Part shown: piece after piece, positions 25,301 to 40,300 of the stretch | How the letters are laid out: every line of letters begins with the position of its first letter | Numbering within the stretch: the first letter of the stretch is position 1 | Assembly: GCF_905475395.1 (NCBI RefSeq) | Contig: NC_058341.1 | Span: forward strand, 59,341,501 to 59,405,500 | Direction of reading: 5' to 3' | DNA length: 64,000 bases | DNA from: Chrysoperla carnea | Taxonomy: Eukaryota > Arthropoda > Insecta > Neuroptera > Chrysopidae | Made by a program: the position numbers and the translations under genes | Notes under the pieces: model-generated | Told to the model about the DNA's origin: nothing | Databases searched by the model: none | Seen by the model: the letters and a program-made list of their open reading frames with translations, nothing else

Positions 25301-28300
25301 AAAAGCTACGTTTTGATATTGCACTATTTTTTATTGAATTAAATGAAAGAAACATGATATTTTCACATGTTTTAAATACAGTAGAATCTCGATAAGTTAA
25401 AGTCCAAGGGAAACACAAAATATTTTAAGTTATAGAGGTTTTAAGTTATCAAGTGTCTATGTTAGGTAAAGGTTAATATAGAGGTATGTACATGTTTCTA
25501 TGTACCCTAGTTAATATAGAGGTATGTACATGTTTCTATGTAGTTACTGAGGGCCTATACAGAGATTATTTATTTAAGTTATAGAGGTTGCGTATTTTAA
25601 GTTATAGAGGTTTTGGGCTCTGATGGGAAGGGAACATAGTATTTTTTGAAGTAACAGAGGTTTTTATGTTACCGAGGTTTAAGTTATCGAGATTCTACTG
25701 TATAAATAAAATGTACTTATGTACAAGTTTAGAAATAAAAATCATTGTTTTTTAAAGACAATGATTTTTATTAGGTTTTTTAGACTTTTTTTGGACAAAT
25801 TTTTTTCTGAAAGTGATTCGGATAATCGGCGATTCGGATAGTCGGAGTGATAATTGGAGTTCTACTGTATTTATGTTATATTATAGTTACTACTATGAAG
25901 CCTGGAGAGCTTAGTCGGTAAAGGCGTGGCTCTATAATTTGTTATTTTTGTGGTTACTTAGTTCGAATTCAGCAGCAGTCTCACTTTTTTTTTCAACATT
26001 TTAATTTAAATTTATTATCATATGTAACTCTTGTTGTAACAACGAGTTGGTTGGGTTGAGTTTGTTGACTATTGAAGAGTTGGTTGGGTTCTAAAGCTTT
26101 TTCAAAAAATGGGACACTATTACAGAAAACGGAAATATTTAATATTAAACTTAAAGTAAAATTACATCTAGTTATATTTCATTATGTCACAGTTAGTATC
26201 GATAGCCGAGAGCTTAAATCCAAAATTGTTCCAGCAAATTTCCAACTGCCTATCTTTCATAGTTTTGGAGAAAATAAAACCTAATATTTTGTCTTAATTT
26301 GCGCCCCCACGGATAAACGTGTTTAAAGTGACGTTTACGAAAAAATGTTTAAAACAAATGTTGTTTATTTTTTTATGAATGTTTATTTTTTTATGTAGAA
26401 TCAATATTTGTAAGCATTACAAATTTGGGACTTAACTTAGTATACCTTTATTTATGGTACATATATACATCGTATAATAGTTATTTCATAGATTATTATT
26501 ATTTTTTTTAATTTAAGCCAACCATATTAACTGTTTAACGTCATTAGGGATTTTCCTAATATTATAATACATAATATGTTAATTTCTCCGATGTATAAAT
26601 ATTAATTATTCTTGAATTAACATACGAAGAAAAGTAACTATTTATTTTGTGAGGAAAATCCCCTCATATTAAAGAAATTTTGTCCATTGCGAAAATCTTT
26701 AAATACGCTAAGCAAGAAATATGATAGTCAAAAGTAACTAGACCATTAAAAATATGGGCTATTTTTGTGATTGTGTTGTTGTAAATTCCTATGATTTCTT
26801 AATATCTGTCTATTTATTCAGCGCCTGCTGAAACTCTGTTTATATCTGTTATCGTAGTTCTATTTTAAGGTAGAATGTCCGTAAATCCACTTTTTTACAG
26901 AATTAAATAAAATTTTTGAGTAGATGTTAAGGATATTTTTGTTACAACTTGGACCACACTGTATTTGATCATGTTATATAAGCATCAATCATTTAAAATG
27001 ACTCGCTATTCACGTACCATTTAGATATAGAATTCTCATTGATACATTTATTATTTAATCTAAAAATAATTAGGCCATGAAAACCATGGTTATTTAATAG
27101 TGAATGGTTACTGGTTAGGATTTATTTACATACAATATTGTTCTAAAACATTTTACTGAACACAAGAACACATGGTGATGTTGGTGTTGGTCTATTCAGA
27201 TACGTTCATTTAATGTATAGGTATTGTTTTTAGTTTTCATTTGTAATAAAATTGATCAAGCATGAGATGATTAGAGGCCATTGTTGCAATCTATGCAACT
27301 GCAATATAGAAGATAATTTTGTTGATTTTATACCCTTAATTCCTTATCTACAGAATCACGCACAAAGTAAATAGAAATTGACAGCCAATCAATGAGATTT
27401 CAAGTCTATGTACGGACAACGTGACCATACATTCCGATTGAAATTTGCTATGTCCCATTTTCCATTAAGAATCAAAAGATTTGTAATTGAATCAAATGCA
27501 CTAATACTCTCTGGTGGACGATGTTCAGACTTTTCTAAATGTACACGGAAGAATAGTCGACTTCACTTTCCAAAATCCGTTAATTTTAAGTTCAATAAGC
27601 GGCAAAATGTATCCCTAAACTAGCACGGTTTTTTTAGTGGTTGTAGACGATCTTTGAATAAGAAATGAAACTATCTTCTATTTAAATTAATGTGTGTATA
27701 GCAACAAAAAAAAAAAAAAAAAAAACTATCTGTAAAGCCATCTATGATTATAGACAAAAACTATTATCGTAAAGCCCTCTATGATTATATACAAACACTA
27801 TCATTATAAAGAAATATATTATTTTTAATAAAAACTACAAATATATTTTATGTATTGCGTTTTTGAATTATTTTTTAGTATTTGTTGTTATAGCGGCAAT
27901 AGTAATACACTATGCCGAAATTTCAGGTGTCTAACAATTGCGGTTTATGAAATACAACCCGCTAACAGATAGACAGACAGCTGAGTGTTAGTAATAAGGG
28001 CCCGTTGGTTGTTCTCGGTTAATTTTTACGGTTGGTTGAACCCTAAAAATTAAGTAGTCATTATAAGAGCAGAACAACATAAATTATGGAAGTTATGAAA
28101 AATTTTATGAAGAAAGTTATTTTGTGGTTTTTCGAACCGATGTATCATACTAGGTATAAGGTCGTTATTGGCTATTGTTTGTAATTTTGAAAATATCTCG
28201 ATTAATATTTGTCAAGTTGAAATTATTATAAAAAGGAAAACTGAAGAAAATAAAATTTTCCACAATGTATTTACGTAAAATAAAAATTTGAATTTTAACT

Positions 28301-31300
28301 AATATCAATCGAAATATTCTTAAAATTACAAAGCAACTTTCTTATTATATTTGTATCTTTATATTCAGCTCTGCCGTAATGCGGTAGTTTTGGAACTCAC
28401 TGTAATAATGGTTATAATATGCTTAAATTGCCTGCTTTACATCCAAAATCGTTTGATAATTTTAGACAAAAACAATTTCTTATTTAATTTCTGAATTTTA
28501 CGTATTTAAAATTAGATTTTCTAAATTTAAATAATTTTTCTTATAAAATTTATAATTCAAAATTCACAAGCAATAAATATTATTTCATTTTCTGAAAAGA
28601 TGGATGTTATCATAAACAAAAACAGTTTCCTTTTATTTATTTTCCAAACTCTGCATATCTTAAAGTGGGAACCCCAAAATTTTTAAAAAATAATTTTTCT
28701 TGTGAAATTTAAAATTCAAAATGTATAAACAATAAAAATGATTTCATTTTCTGAAAAGATGGGTGATGTCAACATTCTAATGTGATGAATCAAGAAAATT
28801 ATATAAAACTTATTTAAAAATATACATTCCAGTTTCAGTGATGAAATCATTTTATTAATGTGTTTAATTGTTTGGAACCCTACCCTGTGATATTCATCTT
28901 TTGTTTGCATCCTATGAAAGAAAATGACGTCTGGCAACGCATTTCTACAAAAATGGTAATAGAGTATTCTACTATGTATAAAAAATATTTCAAAATGTTG
29001 ATTTTTCTAATAAAAAGCCACCAAAAAATATATTTCGGCAAAATAGTTTTTGTATTTTATTATTTTTGGCTAGATTAGTTTTTGTATTTTATAAATAAGT
29101 ATTTCGACTACCAAGTATAGTCATCATCAGTATGAAATGCAGTCTGCCACCAAACAGCAACAAGTAACATACATAATTCGCCATACTGACGATGACTACT
29201 TGGTAGTCGAAATACGTATTTATAAAATAAAAAAACTGATCTAGGAAATTGAGGCAAACATCGAAATGTATTATGGTAAGTAGTTTAGAAGCTAGGAGGG
29301 AACAGACGTAAATTAATACATTTTAAACTATTTTGCGGTTGTAATTTCATGATTAAATATAACAATATGTATATTTTTGAAAAGTGCTAGTTACGCCCGT
29401 TAATTTGATACCAAACACGCGGTCATTAAATGGAAATTTGTTTTTCGATCATAACTTTTTGTTCTCTAGAAATAGCCATATTCAATTTAATATGATGCCA
29501 CAAAGCCTATAACCAGCGGACTACCAAGACGCCATTGTATAAGTGACAAAGTTTCTAAAACTTTTAAATTTCAAAATCGTGCATTGTGCATTCTAATCCA
29601 TATATGGAGGACGTGTGGCGCTTATAAATATACATTTTTTTCTTTAAAGTACCGCTTGACCATATAATATATCGATCAATCAATGGTAGAATTCAAATCA
29701 GTATATTATTATTAAAATATATTGTTATTTGATTTGAGTGAGTGACACTATAATACACATTTTTTTTACTATTGGTGTGGTTATAACAAGGTCATTCGTG
29801 CACTTAGGCCTGCAGCTACGTTATTAGAAATTTTGAGAAATGTTTCCCCTTGGACTTGAGTTTTTAAGTATATAAGCCGGAAAATATTGTAAAATATTGA
29901 AAAATTATATGAAATTTTTTTTGTAAAATTGCATATTTTATGAAGCTGAAGTTGGCCGCTAAAAAATACCCACCAAAAAAAAATAGTCGAGAAAATAAAG
30001 GATAAAAAAAAAAACATTATTTGTGACTTAGAATGGAATAATTTAGAACGCTATATTATAAGATCAACTCCCAGTATCATTAAGCTACCCATAAAAAGTG
30101 AAATTAATAAGAAAATCTTGGGAAAATCATCCTCTTTGTATTATTATGACCAACAAATTTATTTTGCTTACGCTAGTTTTAAGCAACGTTTAACAATGAG
30201 TAATAAAAATAAGATATTCAACAAAAAAAATATGGAAAATTTCGGAAAATATGTAAGAAAATTTTCTTATGAAAAAAATTTTTTTTTGGAAAATTTTCTT
30301 GAATTTTGAAAGACATGGTAATGTGCGTGAGTACAAATTTTTTGTGTTCGCGAATTTTCTGAGTGTTTTTTTTACGTTGCGGGTGTTTTTTGGAAAATTG
30401 ACAATAACTTTTTTCTGCAAAATAAAATTTTTTTTTAAGGTAATTTTTTGGAATAACGAATGCATTTCGAAACTATCTATCATCATTAGGTCACTGTTTG
30501 AAAACTATATAGTGAATTTTAGTTGAATTTTAAAATGGGTATTTATCTTATAGAATAGTCATGTTTGGAAAACGTCATAATTTTCTTTAGCAAAATAACT
30601 TTTTCTTTTAAGCAAATTTTCTCGATAAATGAAAGGCTATTGAAACAATTAAGCACCATTAGATCAGTGTTTGAAAACTATATAGTGAATTTTAGTTGAA
30701 TTTTAAAATGGGTATTTATCTTATAGAATAGTCATGTTTGGAAAACGTCATAATTTTCTTTAGCAAAATAACTTTTTCTTTTAAGCAAATTTTCTTGATA
30801 AATGAAAGGCTATTGAAACAATTTCGGTAGAATTGGTCACCGTTTGGCTACTATTTTCAATGATTACCCTATCTAATATAAGTACATTGTTAAAAAATTA
30901 GCGGGTGTTTTTCGAAAATTGACAATAATTTTTTTCAGCAAAATAAAATTTTTTTTTAAGGTAATTTTTTGGAATAACGAATGCATTTCGAAACTATCTA
31001 TCATCATTAGGTCACTGTTTGAAAACTATATAGTGAATTTTAGTTGAATTTTAAAATGGGTATTTATCTTATAGAATAGTCATGTTTGGAAAACGTCATA
31101 ATTTTCTTTAGCAAAATAACTTTTTCTTTTAAGCAAATTTTCTCGATAAATGAAAGGCTATTGAAACATTTAAGCACCATTAGATCAGTGTTTGAAAACT
31201 ATATAGTGAATTTTAGTTGAATTTTAAAATGGGTATTTATCTTATAGAATAGTCATGTTTGGAAAACGTCATAATTTTCTTTAGCAAAATAACTTTTTCT

Positions 31301-34300
31301 TTTAAGCAAATTTTCTTGATAAATGAAAGGCTATTGAAACAATTTCGGTAGAATTGGTCACCGTTTGGCTACTATTTTCAATGATTACCCTATCTAATAT
31401 AAGTACATTGTTAAAAAATTAGCGGGTGTTTTTCGAAAATTGACAATAACTTTTTTCTGCAAAATAAAATTTTTTTTTAAGGTAATTTTTTGGAATAACG
31501 AATGCATTTCGAAACTATCTATCATCATTAGGTCACTGTTTGAAAACTATATAGTGAATTTTAGTTGAATTTTAAAATGGGTATTTATCTTATAGAATAG
31601 TCATGTTTGGAAAACGTCATAATTTTCTTTAGCAAAATAACTTTTTCTTTTAAGCAAATTTTCTCGATAAATGAAAGGCTATTGAAACAATTAAGCACCA
31701 TTAGATCAGTGTTTGAAAACTATATAGTGAATTTTAGTTGAATTTTAAAATGGGTATTTAACTTATAGAATAGTCATGTTTGGAAAACGTCATAATTTTC
31801 TTTAGCAAAATAACTTTTTCTTTTAAGCAAATTTTCTCGATAAATGAAAGGCTATTGAAACATTTAAGCACCATTAGATCAGTGTTTGAAAACTATATAG
31901 TGAATTTTAGTTGAATTTTAAAATGGGTATTTATCTTATAAAATAGTCATGTTTGGAAAACGTCATAATTTTCTTTAGCAAAATAACTTTTTCTTTTAAG
32001 CAAATTTTCTCGATAAATGAAAGGCTATTGAAACAATTAAGCACCATTAGATCAGTGTTTGAAAACTATATAGTGAATTTTAGTTGAATTTTAAAATGGG
32101 TATTTATCTTATAGAATAGTCATGTTTGGAAAACGTCATAATTTTCTTTAGCAAAATAACTTTTTCTTTTAAGCAAATTTTCTCGATAAATGAAAGGCTA
32201 TTGAAACAATTAAGCACCATTAGATCAGTGTTTGAAAACTATATAGTGAATTTTAGTTGAATTTTAAAATGGGTATTTATCTTATAGAATAGTCATGTTT
32301 GGAAAACGTCATAATTTTCTTTAGCAAAATAACTTTTTCTTTTAAGCAAATTTTCTCGATAAATGAAAGGCTATTGAAACATTTAAGCATCATTAGATCA
32401 GTGTTTGAAAACTATATAGTGAATTTTAGTTGAATTTTAAAATGGGTATTTAACTTATAGAATAGTCATGTTTGGAAAACGTCATAATTTTCTTTAGCAA
32501 AATAACTTTTTCTTTTAAGCAAATTTTCTCGATGAATGAAAGGCTATTGAAACAATTAAGCACCATTAGATCAGTGTTTGAAAACTATATAGTGAATTTT
32601 AGTTGAATTTTAAAATGGGTATTTATCTTATAGAATAGTCATGTTTGGAAAACGTCATAATTTTCTTTAGCAAAATAACTTTTTCTTTTAAGCAAATTTT
32701 CTTGATAAATGAAAGGCTATTGAAACAATTTCGGTAGAATTGGTCACCGTTTGGCTACTATTTTCAATGATTACCCTATCTAATATAAGTACATTGTTAA
32801 AAAATTAGCGGGTGTTTTTCGAAAATTGACAATAACTTTTTTCTGCAAAATAAAATTTTTTTTTAAGGTAATTTTTTGGAATAACGAATGCATTTCGAAA
32901 CTATCTATCATCATTAGGTCACTGTTTGAAAACTATATAGTGAATTTTAGTTGAATTTTAAAATGGGTATTTATCTTATAGAATAGTCATGTTTGGAAAA
33001 CGTCATAATTTTCTTTAGCAAAATAACTTTTTCTTTTAAGCAAATTTTCTCGATAAATGAAAGGCTATTGAAACATTTAAGCACCATTAGATCAGTGTTT
33101 GAAAACTATATAGTGAATTTTAGTTGAATTTTAAAATGGGTATTTAACTTATAGAATAGTCATGTTTGGAAAACGTCATAATTTTCTTTAGCAAAATAAC
33201 TTTTTCTTTTAAGCAAATTTTCTCGATAAATGAAAGGCTATTGAAACATTTAAGCACCATTAGATCAGTGTTTGAAAACTATATAGTGAATTTTAGTTGA
33301 ATTTTAAAATGGGTATTTATCTTATAAAATAGTCATGTTTGGAAAACGTCATAATTTTCTTTAGCAAAATAACTTTTTCTTTTAAGCAAATTTTCTCGAT
33401 AAATGAAAGGCTATTGAAACAATTAAGCACCATTAGATCAGTGTTTGAAAACTATATAGTGAATTTTAGTTGAATTTTAAAATGGGTATTTATCTTATAG
33501 AATAGTCATGTTTGGAAAACGTCATAATTTTCTTTAGCAAAATAACTTTTTCTTTTAAGCAAATTTTCTCGATAAATGAAAGGCTATTGAAACAATTAAG
33601 CACCATTAGATCAGTGTTTGAAAACTATATAGTGAATTTTAGTTGAATTTTAAAATGGGTATTTATCTTATAGAATAGTCATGTTTGGAAAACGTCATAA
33701 TTTTCTTTAGCAAAATAACTTTTTCTTTTAAGCAAATTTTCTCGATAAATGAAAGGCTATTGAAACATTTAAGCACCATTAGATCAGTGTTTGAAAACTA
33801 TATAGTGAATTTTAGTTGAATTTTAAAATGGGTATTTATCTTATAAAATAGTCATGTTTGGAAAACGTCATAATTTTCTTTAGCAAAATAACTTTTTCTT
33901 TTAAGCAAATTTTCTCGATAAATGAAAGGCTATTGAAACAATTAAGCACCATTAGATCAGTGTTTGAAAACTATATAGTGAATTTTAGTTGAATTTTAAA
34001 ATGGGTATTTATCTTATAGAATAGTCATGTTTGGAAAACGTCATAATTTTCTTTAGCAAAATAACTTTTTCTTTTAAGCAAATTTTCTCGATAAATGAAA
34101 GGCTATTGAAACAATTAAGCACCATTAGATCAGTGTTTGAAAACTATATAGTGAATTTTAGTTGAATTTTAAAATGGGTATTTATCTTATAGAATAGTCA
34201 TGTTTGGAAAACGTCATAATTTTCTTTAGCAAAATAACTTTTTCTTTTAAGCAAATTTTCTCGATAAATGAAAGGCTATTGAAACATTTAAGCATCATTA

Positions 34301-37300
34301 GATCAGTGTTTGAAAACTATATAGTGAATTTTAGTTGAATTTTAAAATGGGTATTTAACTTATAGAATAGTCATGTTTGGAAAACGTCATAATTTTCTTT
34401 AGCAAAATAACTTTTTCTTTTAAGCAAATTTTCTCGATAAATGAAAGGCTATTGAAACAATTAAGCACCATTAGATCAGTGTTTGAAAACTATATAGTGA
34501 ATTTTAGTTGAATTTTAAAATGGGTATTTATCTTATAGAATAGTCATGTTTGGAAAACGTCATAATTTTCTTTAGCAAAATAACTTTTTCTTTTAAGCAA
34601 ATTTTCTTGATAAATGAAAGGCTATTGAAACAATTTCGGTAGAATTGGTCACCGTTTGGCTACTATTTTCAATGATTACCCTATCTAATATAAGTACATT
34701 GTTAAAAAATTAGCGGGTGTTTTTCGAAAATTGACAATAACTTTTTTCTGCAAAATAAAATTTTTTTTTAAGGTAATTTTTTGGAATAACGAATGCATTT
34801 CGAAACTATCTATCATCATTAGGTCACTGTTTGAAAACTATATAGTGAATTTTAGTTGAATTTTAAAATGGGTATTTATCTTATAGAATAGTCATGTTTG
34901 GAAAACGTCATAATTTTCTTTAGCAAAATAACTTTTTCTTTTAAGCAAATTTTCTCGATAAATGAAAGGCTATTGAAACATTTAAGCACCATTAGATCAG
35001 TGTTTGAAAACTATATAGTGAATTTTAGTTGAATTTTAAAATGGGTATTTAACTTATAGAATAGTCATGTTTGGAAAACGTCATAATTTTCTTTAGCAAA
35101 ATAACTTTTTCTTTTAAGCAAATTTTCTCGATAAATGAAAGGCTATTGAAACATTTAAGCACCATTAGATCAGTGTTTGAAAACTATATAGTGAATTTTA
35201 GTTGAATTTTAAAATGGGTATTTATCTTATAAAATAGTCATGTTTGGAAAACGTCATAATTTTCTTTAGCAAAATAACTTTTTCTTTTAAGCAAATTTTC
35301 TCGATAAATGAAAGGCTATTGAAACAATTAAGCACCATTAGATCAGTGTTTGAAAACTATATAGTGAATTTTAGTTGAATTTTAAAATGGGTATTTATCT
35401 TATAGAATAGTCATGTTTGGAAAACGTCATAATTTTCTTTAGCAAAATAACTTTTTCTTTTAAGCAAATTTTCTCGATAAATGAAAGGCTATTGAAACAA
35501 TTAAGCACCATTAGATCAGTGTTTGAAAACTATATAGTGAATTTTAGTTGAATTTTAAAATGGGTATTTATCTTATAGAATAGTCATGTTTGGAAAACGT
35601 CATAATTTTCTTTAGCAAAATAACTTTTTCTTTTAAGCAAATTTTCTCGATAAATGAAAGGCTATTGAAACATTTAAGCATCATTAGATCAGTGTTTGAA
35701 AACTATATAGTGAATTTTAGTTGAATTTTAAAATGGGTATTTAACTTATAGAATAGTCATGTTTGGAAAACGTCATAATTTTCTTTAGCAAAATAACTTT
35801 TTCTTTTAAGCAAATTTTCTCGATAAATGAAAGGCTATTGAAACAATTAAGCACCATTAGATCAGTGTTTGAAAACTATATAGTGAATTTTAGTTGAATT
35901 TTAAAATGGGTATTTATCTTATAGAATAGTCATGTTTGGAAAACGTCATAATTTTCTTTAGCAAAATAACTTTTTCTTTTAAGCAAATTTTCTTGATAAA
36001 TGAAAGGCTATTGAAACAATTTCGGTAGAATTGGTCACCGTTTGGCTACTATTTTCAATGATTACCCTATCTAATATAAGTACATTGTTAAAAAATTAGC
36101 GGGTGTTTTTCGAAAATTGACAATAATTTTTTTCAGCAAAATAAAATTTTTTTTTAAGGTAATTTTTTGGAATAACGAATGCATTTCGAAACTATCTATC
36201 ATCATTAGGTCACTGTTTGAAAACTATATAGTGAATTTTAGTTGAATTTTAAAATGGGTATTTATCTTATAGAATAGTCATGTTTGGAAAACGTCATAAT
36301 TTTCTTTAGCAAAATAACTTTTTCTTTTAAGCAAATTTTCTCGATAAATGAAAGGCTATTGAAACATTTAAGCACCATTAGATCAGTGTTTGAAAACTAT
36401 ATAGTGAATTTTAGTTGAATTTTAAAATGGGTATTTATCTTATAGAATAGTCATGTTTGGAAAACGTCATAATTTTCTTTAGCAAAATAACTTTTTCTTT
36501 TAAGCAAATTTTCTTGATAAATGAAAGGCTATTGAAACAATTTCGGTAGAATTGGTCACCGTTTGGCTACTATTTTCAATGATTACCCTATCTAATATAA
36601 GTACATTGTTAAAAAATTAGCGGGTGTTTTTCGAAAATTGACAATAACTTTTTTCTGCAAAATAAAATTTTTTTTTAAGGTAATTTTTTGGAATAACGAA
36701 TGCATTTCGAAACTATCTATCATCATTAGGTCACTGTTTGAAAACTATATAGTGAATTTTAGTTGAATTTTAAAATGGGTATTTATCTTATAGAATAGTC
36801 ATGTTTGGAAAACGTCATAATTTTCTTTAGCAAAATAACTTTTTCTTTTAAGCAAATTTTCTCGATAAATGAAAGGCTATTGAAACATTTAAGCACCATT
36901 AGATCAGTGTTTGAAAACTATATAGTGAATTTTAGTTGAATTTTAAAATGGGTATTTAACTTATAGAATAGTCATGTTTGGAAAACGTCATAATTTTCTT
37001 TAGCAAAATAACTTTTTCTTTTAAGCAAATTTTCTCGATAAATGAAAGGCTATTGAAACAATTTCGGTAGACTTGGTCACTGTTTGGCTACTATTTTCAA
37101 TGATTACCCTATCTAATATAAGTACATTGTTAAAAAATTAGCGGGTGTTTTTCGAAAATTGACAATAACTTTTTTCTGCAAAATAAAATTTTTTTTTAAG
37201 GTAATTTTTTGGAATAACGAATGCATTTCGAAACTATCTATCATCATTAGGTCACTGTTTGAAAACTATATAGTGAATTTTAGTTGAACTTTAAAATGGG

Positions 37301-40300
37301 TATTTATCTTATAGAATAGTCATGTTTGGAAAACGTCATAATTTTCTTTAGCAAAATAACTTTTTCTTTTAAGCAAATTTTCTCGATAAATGAAAGGCTA
37401 TTGAAACATTTAAGCACCATTAGATCAGTGTTTGAAAACTATATAGTGAATTTTAGTTGAATTTTAAAATGGGTATTTATCTTATAAAATAGTCATGTTT
37501 GGAAAACGTCATAATTTTCTTTAGCAAAATAACTTTTTCTTTTAAGCAAATTTTCTCGATAAATGAAAGGCTATTGAAACAATTAAGCACCATTAGATCA
37601 GTGTTTGAAAAGTATATAGTGAATTTTAGTTGAATTTTAAAATGGGTATTTATCTTATAGAATAGTCATGTTTGGAAAACGTCATAATTTTCTTTAGCAA
37701 AATAACTTTTTCTTTTAAGCAAATTTTCTTGATAAATGAAAGGCTATTGAAACAATTTCGGTAGAATTGGTCACCGTTTGGCTACTATTTTCAATGATTA
37801 CCCTATCTAATATAAGTACATTGTTAAAAAATTAGCGGGTGTTTTTCGAAAATTGACAATAATTTTTTTCAGCAAAATAAAATTTTTTTTTAAGGTAATT
37901 TTTTGGAATAACGAATCTATTTCGAAACTATCTATCATCATTAGAAAAGCGTTTGAAAATTATTTTGTGAATTTTAAAATGGATATTTTTCTTATAGAAT
38001 AGTCATGTTTTTTGAAAAACGTCATAATTTTCTTTAGCAAAATAAGTTTTTCGTTTAATAAAATTTTCTCGATAAATGAAAGGCTATTGAAACATTTAAG
38101 CATTATTAGATGACTGTTTGAAAACCATACCATATCTTAAATGAAAGTATAATATGAACATTGTTAAAAAATTAGCGGGTGTTTTTTGGAAAATTGACAA
38201 AAACTTTTTTCAGCAAAATAAAATTTTTTTTTAAGGTAATTTTTTGGAATAACGAATCTATTTCGAAACTATCTATCATCATTAGAAAAGCGTTTGAAAA
38301 TTATTTTGTGAATTTTAGTTGAATTTTAAAATGGATATTTTTCTTATAGAATAGTCATGTTTTTTGAAAAACGTCATAATTTTCTTTAGCAAAATAAGTT
38401 TTTCGTTTAATAAAATTTTCTCGATAAATGAAAGGCTATTGAAACATTTAAGCATTATTAGATCAGTGTTTGAAAATTCATTTCAATGATTCCAATATCT
38501 TAAATGAAAGTATGATATGAACATTGTTAAAAAATTAGCGGGTGATTTTTGGAAAATTGGCAATAATTTTTTTCTGCAAAATAAAAATTTTTTTTAAGAT
38601 AATTTTTTGGAATAACAAATGCATTTCGAAACATTCTGTCTAGAATTAGTCATTGTTTGCTAACTTTTGAGGGGTTTTTAAGCAAAGTTATCTTTTTATT
38701 TTGTAAAATTGTCAAACGGAGACTTCCTCAAGCCACTTCGAAAAATAAAATATGTATACTTTGTATAATTAATTTAAAATAATTGTTCAATTGTCGCGCT
38801 AATTTTGCACGTTACGATAAAATAAGAAATAAAAACAAATATGCTTGGAGTAATTTAATGGTCTCGTACTGTACTTGGTACAAAAAATTTTTTTGTAATG
38901 TACTCATACACACGCACTACATATTTATAAGTTTTGTTTCTAGGTTCAATAAAATGGGCCAAGAGCTTTTTCTTGGTATAAATTAAACTTCGCCATAAAT
39001 TAATCTATCAATAAGTTGTTCTTGAAAAAAAATCTGCAGCATAGTTTTTTAAGTTATGATGTGTAACATGATAACCACATAACTGGGTCTTGTTTTTGTT
39101 AATAGAAATTGCATTTATATGTTACCTTTGATTCCATTAATCCTTAATTGCACTAAAAATATCAATTTAATCACGATTTCGAAATATTAATGCACTTTTA
39201 CTTACACATCTTTCACTCTTCAATATTTTTTATCTCACATGAACTTCACAGAAATTGAAATTTCAACACTATAGATATTTAATTTCTGCACTTTTAAAAC
39301 TAAGGTATACAAACACATTAGAACAATTAACAAACTGGTAAATTTAATCAACAATATAAGCAAGAGATTTAAACGATTAAATTTTATTAAATTGTTATTT
39401 TCAAAAACAAAACTTATGTTAACATTTTTTTACATGTATAATTCACCAACTTAAATTTAACATCATAATTCATAATTGGAAATATATTTTTTTAATAAAT
39501 ACACATCAAATATAATTTTATTTATAAATAGTGTTTTTGAAAATATACCCTTCGATATTTTGTATGATAAAAGTGCGCATGTATATGACTTTCTTAACCA
39601 AAGTACACTTTTTTGGTGTTAATGTATAGTAGTAATATTTTTTTTAAAATATACAATACCATAGACATGAAAAGATAATTTTTTTTTTCTGGATTGTAAT
39701 AGAAGAATTTTATTAAAATCTTTTAAAATATAGTCCAGGAAAATTTTCAAATGTTTGTAGTTTCTTGAAATTACAAGATCGGCCATTTCTCAACGTACAG
39801 TCATGTTTTTCACTCTCAATGAAAATTTTCGGAATCTGTTTTATTACAATACCTGAAAATTTGTAGGTACTTATATTTTCAATATTCCTATACAATACAA
39901 TATTACTAATCTGACATTATTAAAAATCACAGTAACGACCAGTGATGATTTTCTTTATCCAAAAAGATTATTTTCGTTTCACTCACGATAACTATTATGC
40001 GTAATTCTATACAATTCTGTCCTCCGAACATTCCAACAATCCGGTAGACCCTGATTTTTAGCCGACGTCAAACAAAAAAGGAGGATGTGCTCAATTCGAC
40101 TGTATTATTTTTTTTATTTTTGAACTTTTTCTTTTTAAAAGCTGGTGCTTCTCTTCCCATTTCAAGTTGGCCCAATTCTGGTAATGGAATGCATGAGAAA
40201 ATCATAGAAGTGTTAAATTTGTATTAAGTATGTGCGACACCAATGCACTAATTACTCAATGTCACTCCAACGGATTTCGATGACTCTTTGTAAATGACAA

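Noticed and set aside
30190..30526. Open frames of 85 and 98 codons present in both palindrome arms
   Set aside because: They are Phe/Lys-rich translations of T- and A-rich flank and satellite sequence, duplicated only because the arms are identical. They have no domain and no splice context.
30378..38700. Regular repeats resembling a CRISPR array
   Set aside because: The units are ~173 bp, contiguous without unique spacers, and the DNA is eukaryotic. It is satellite DNA.
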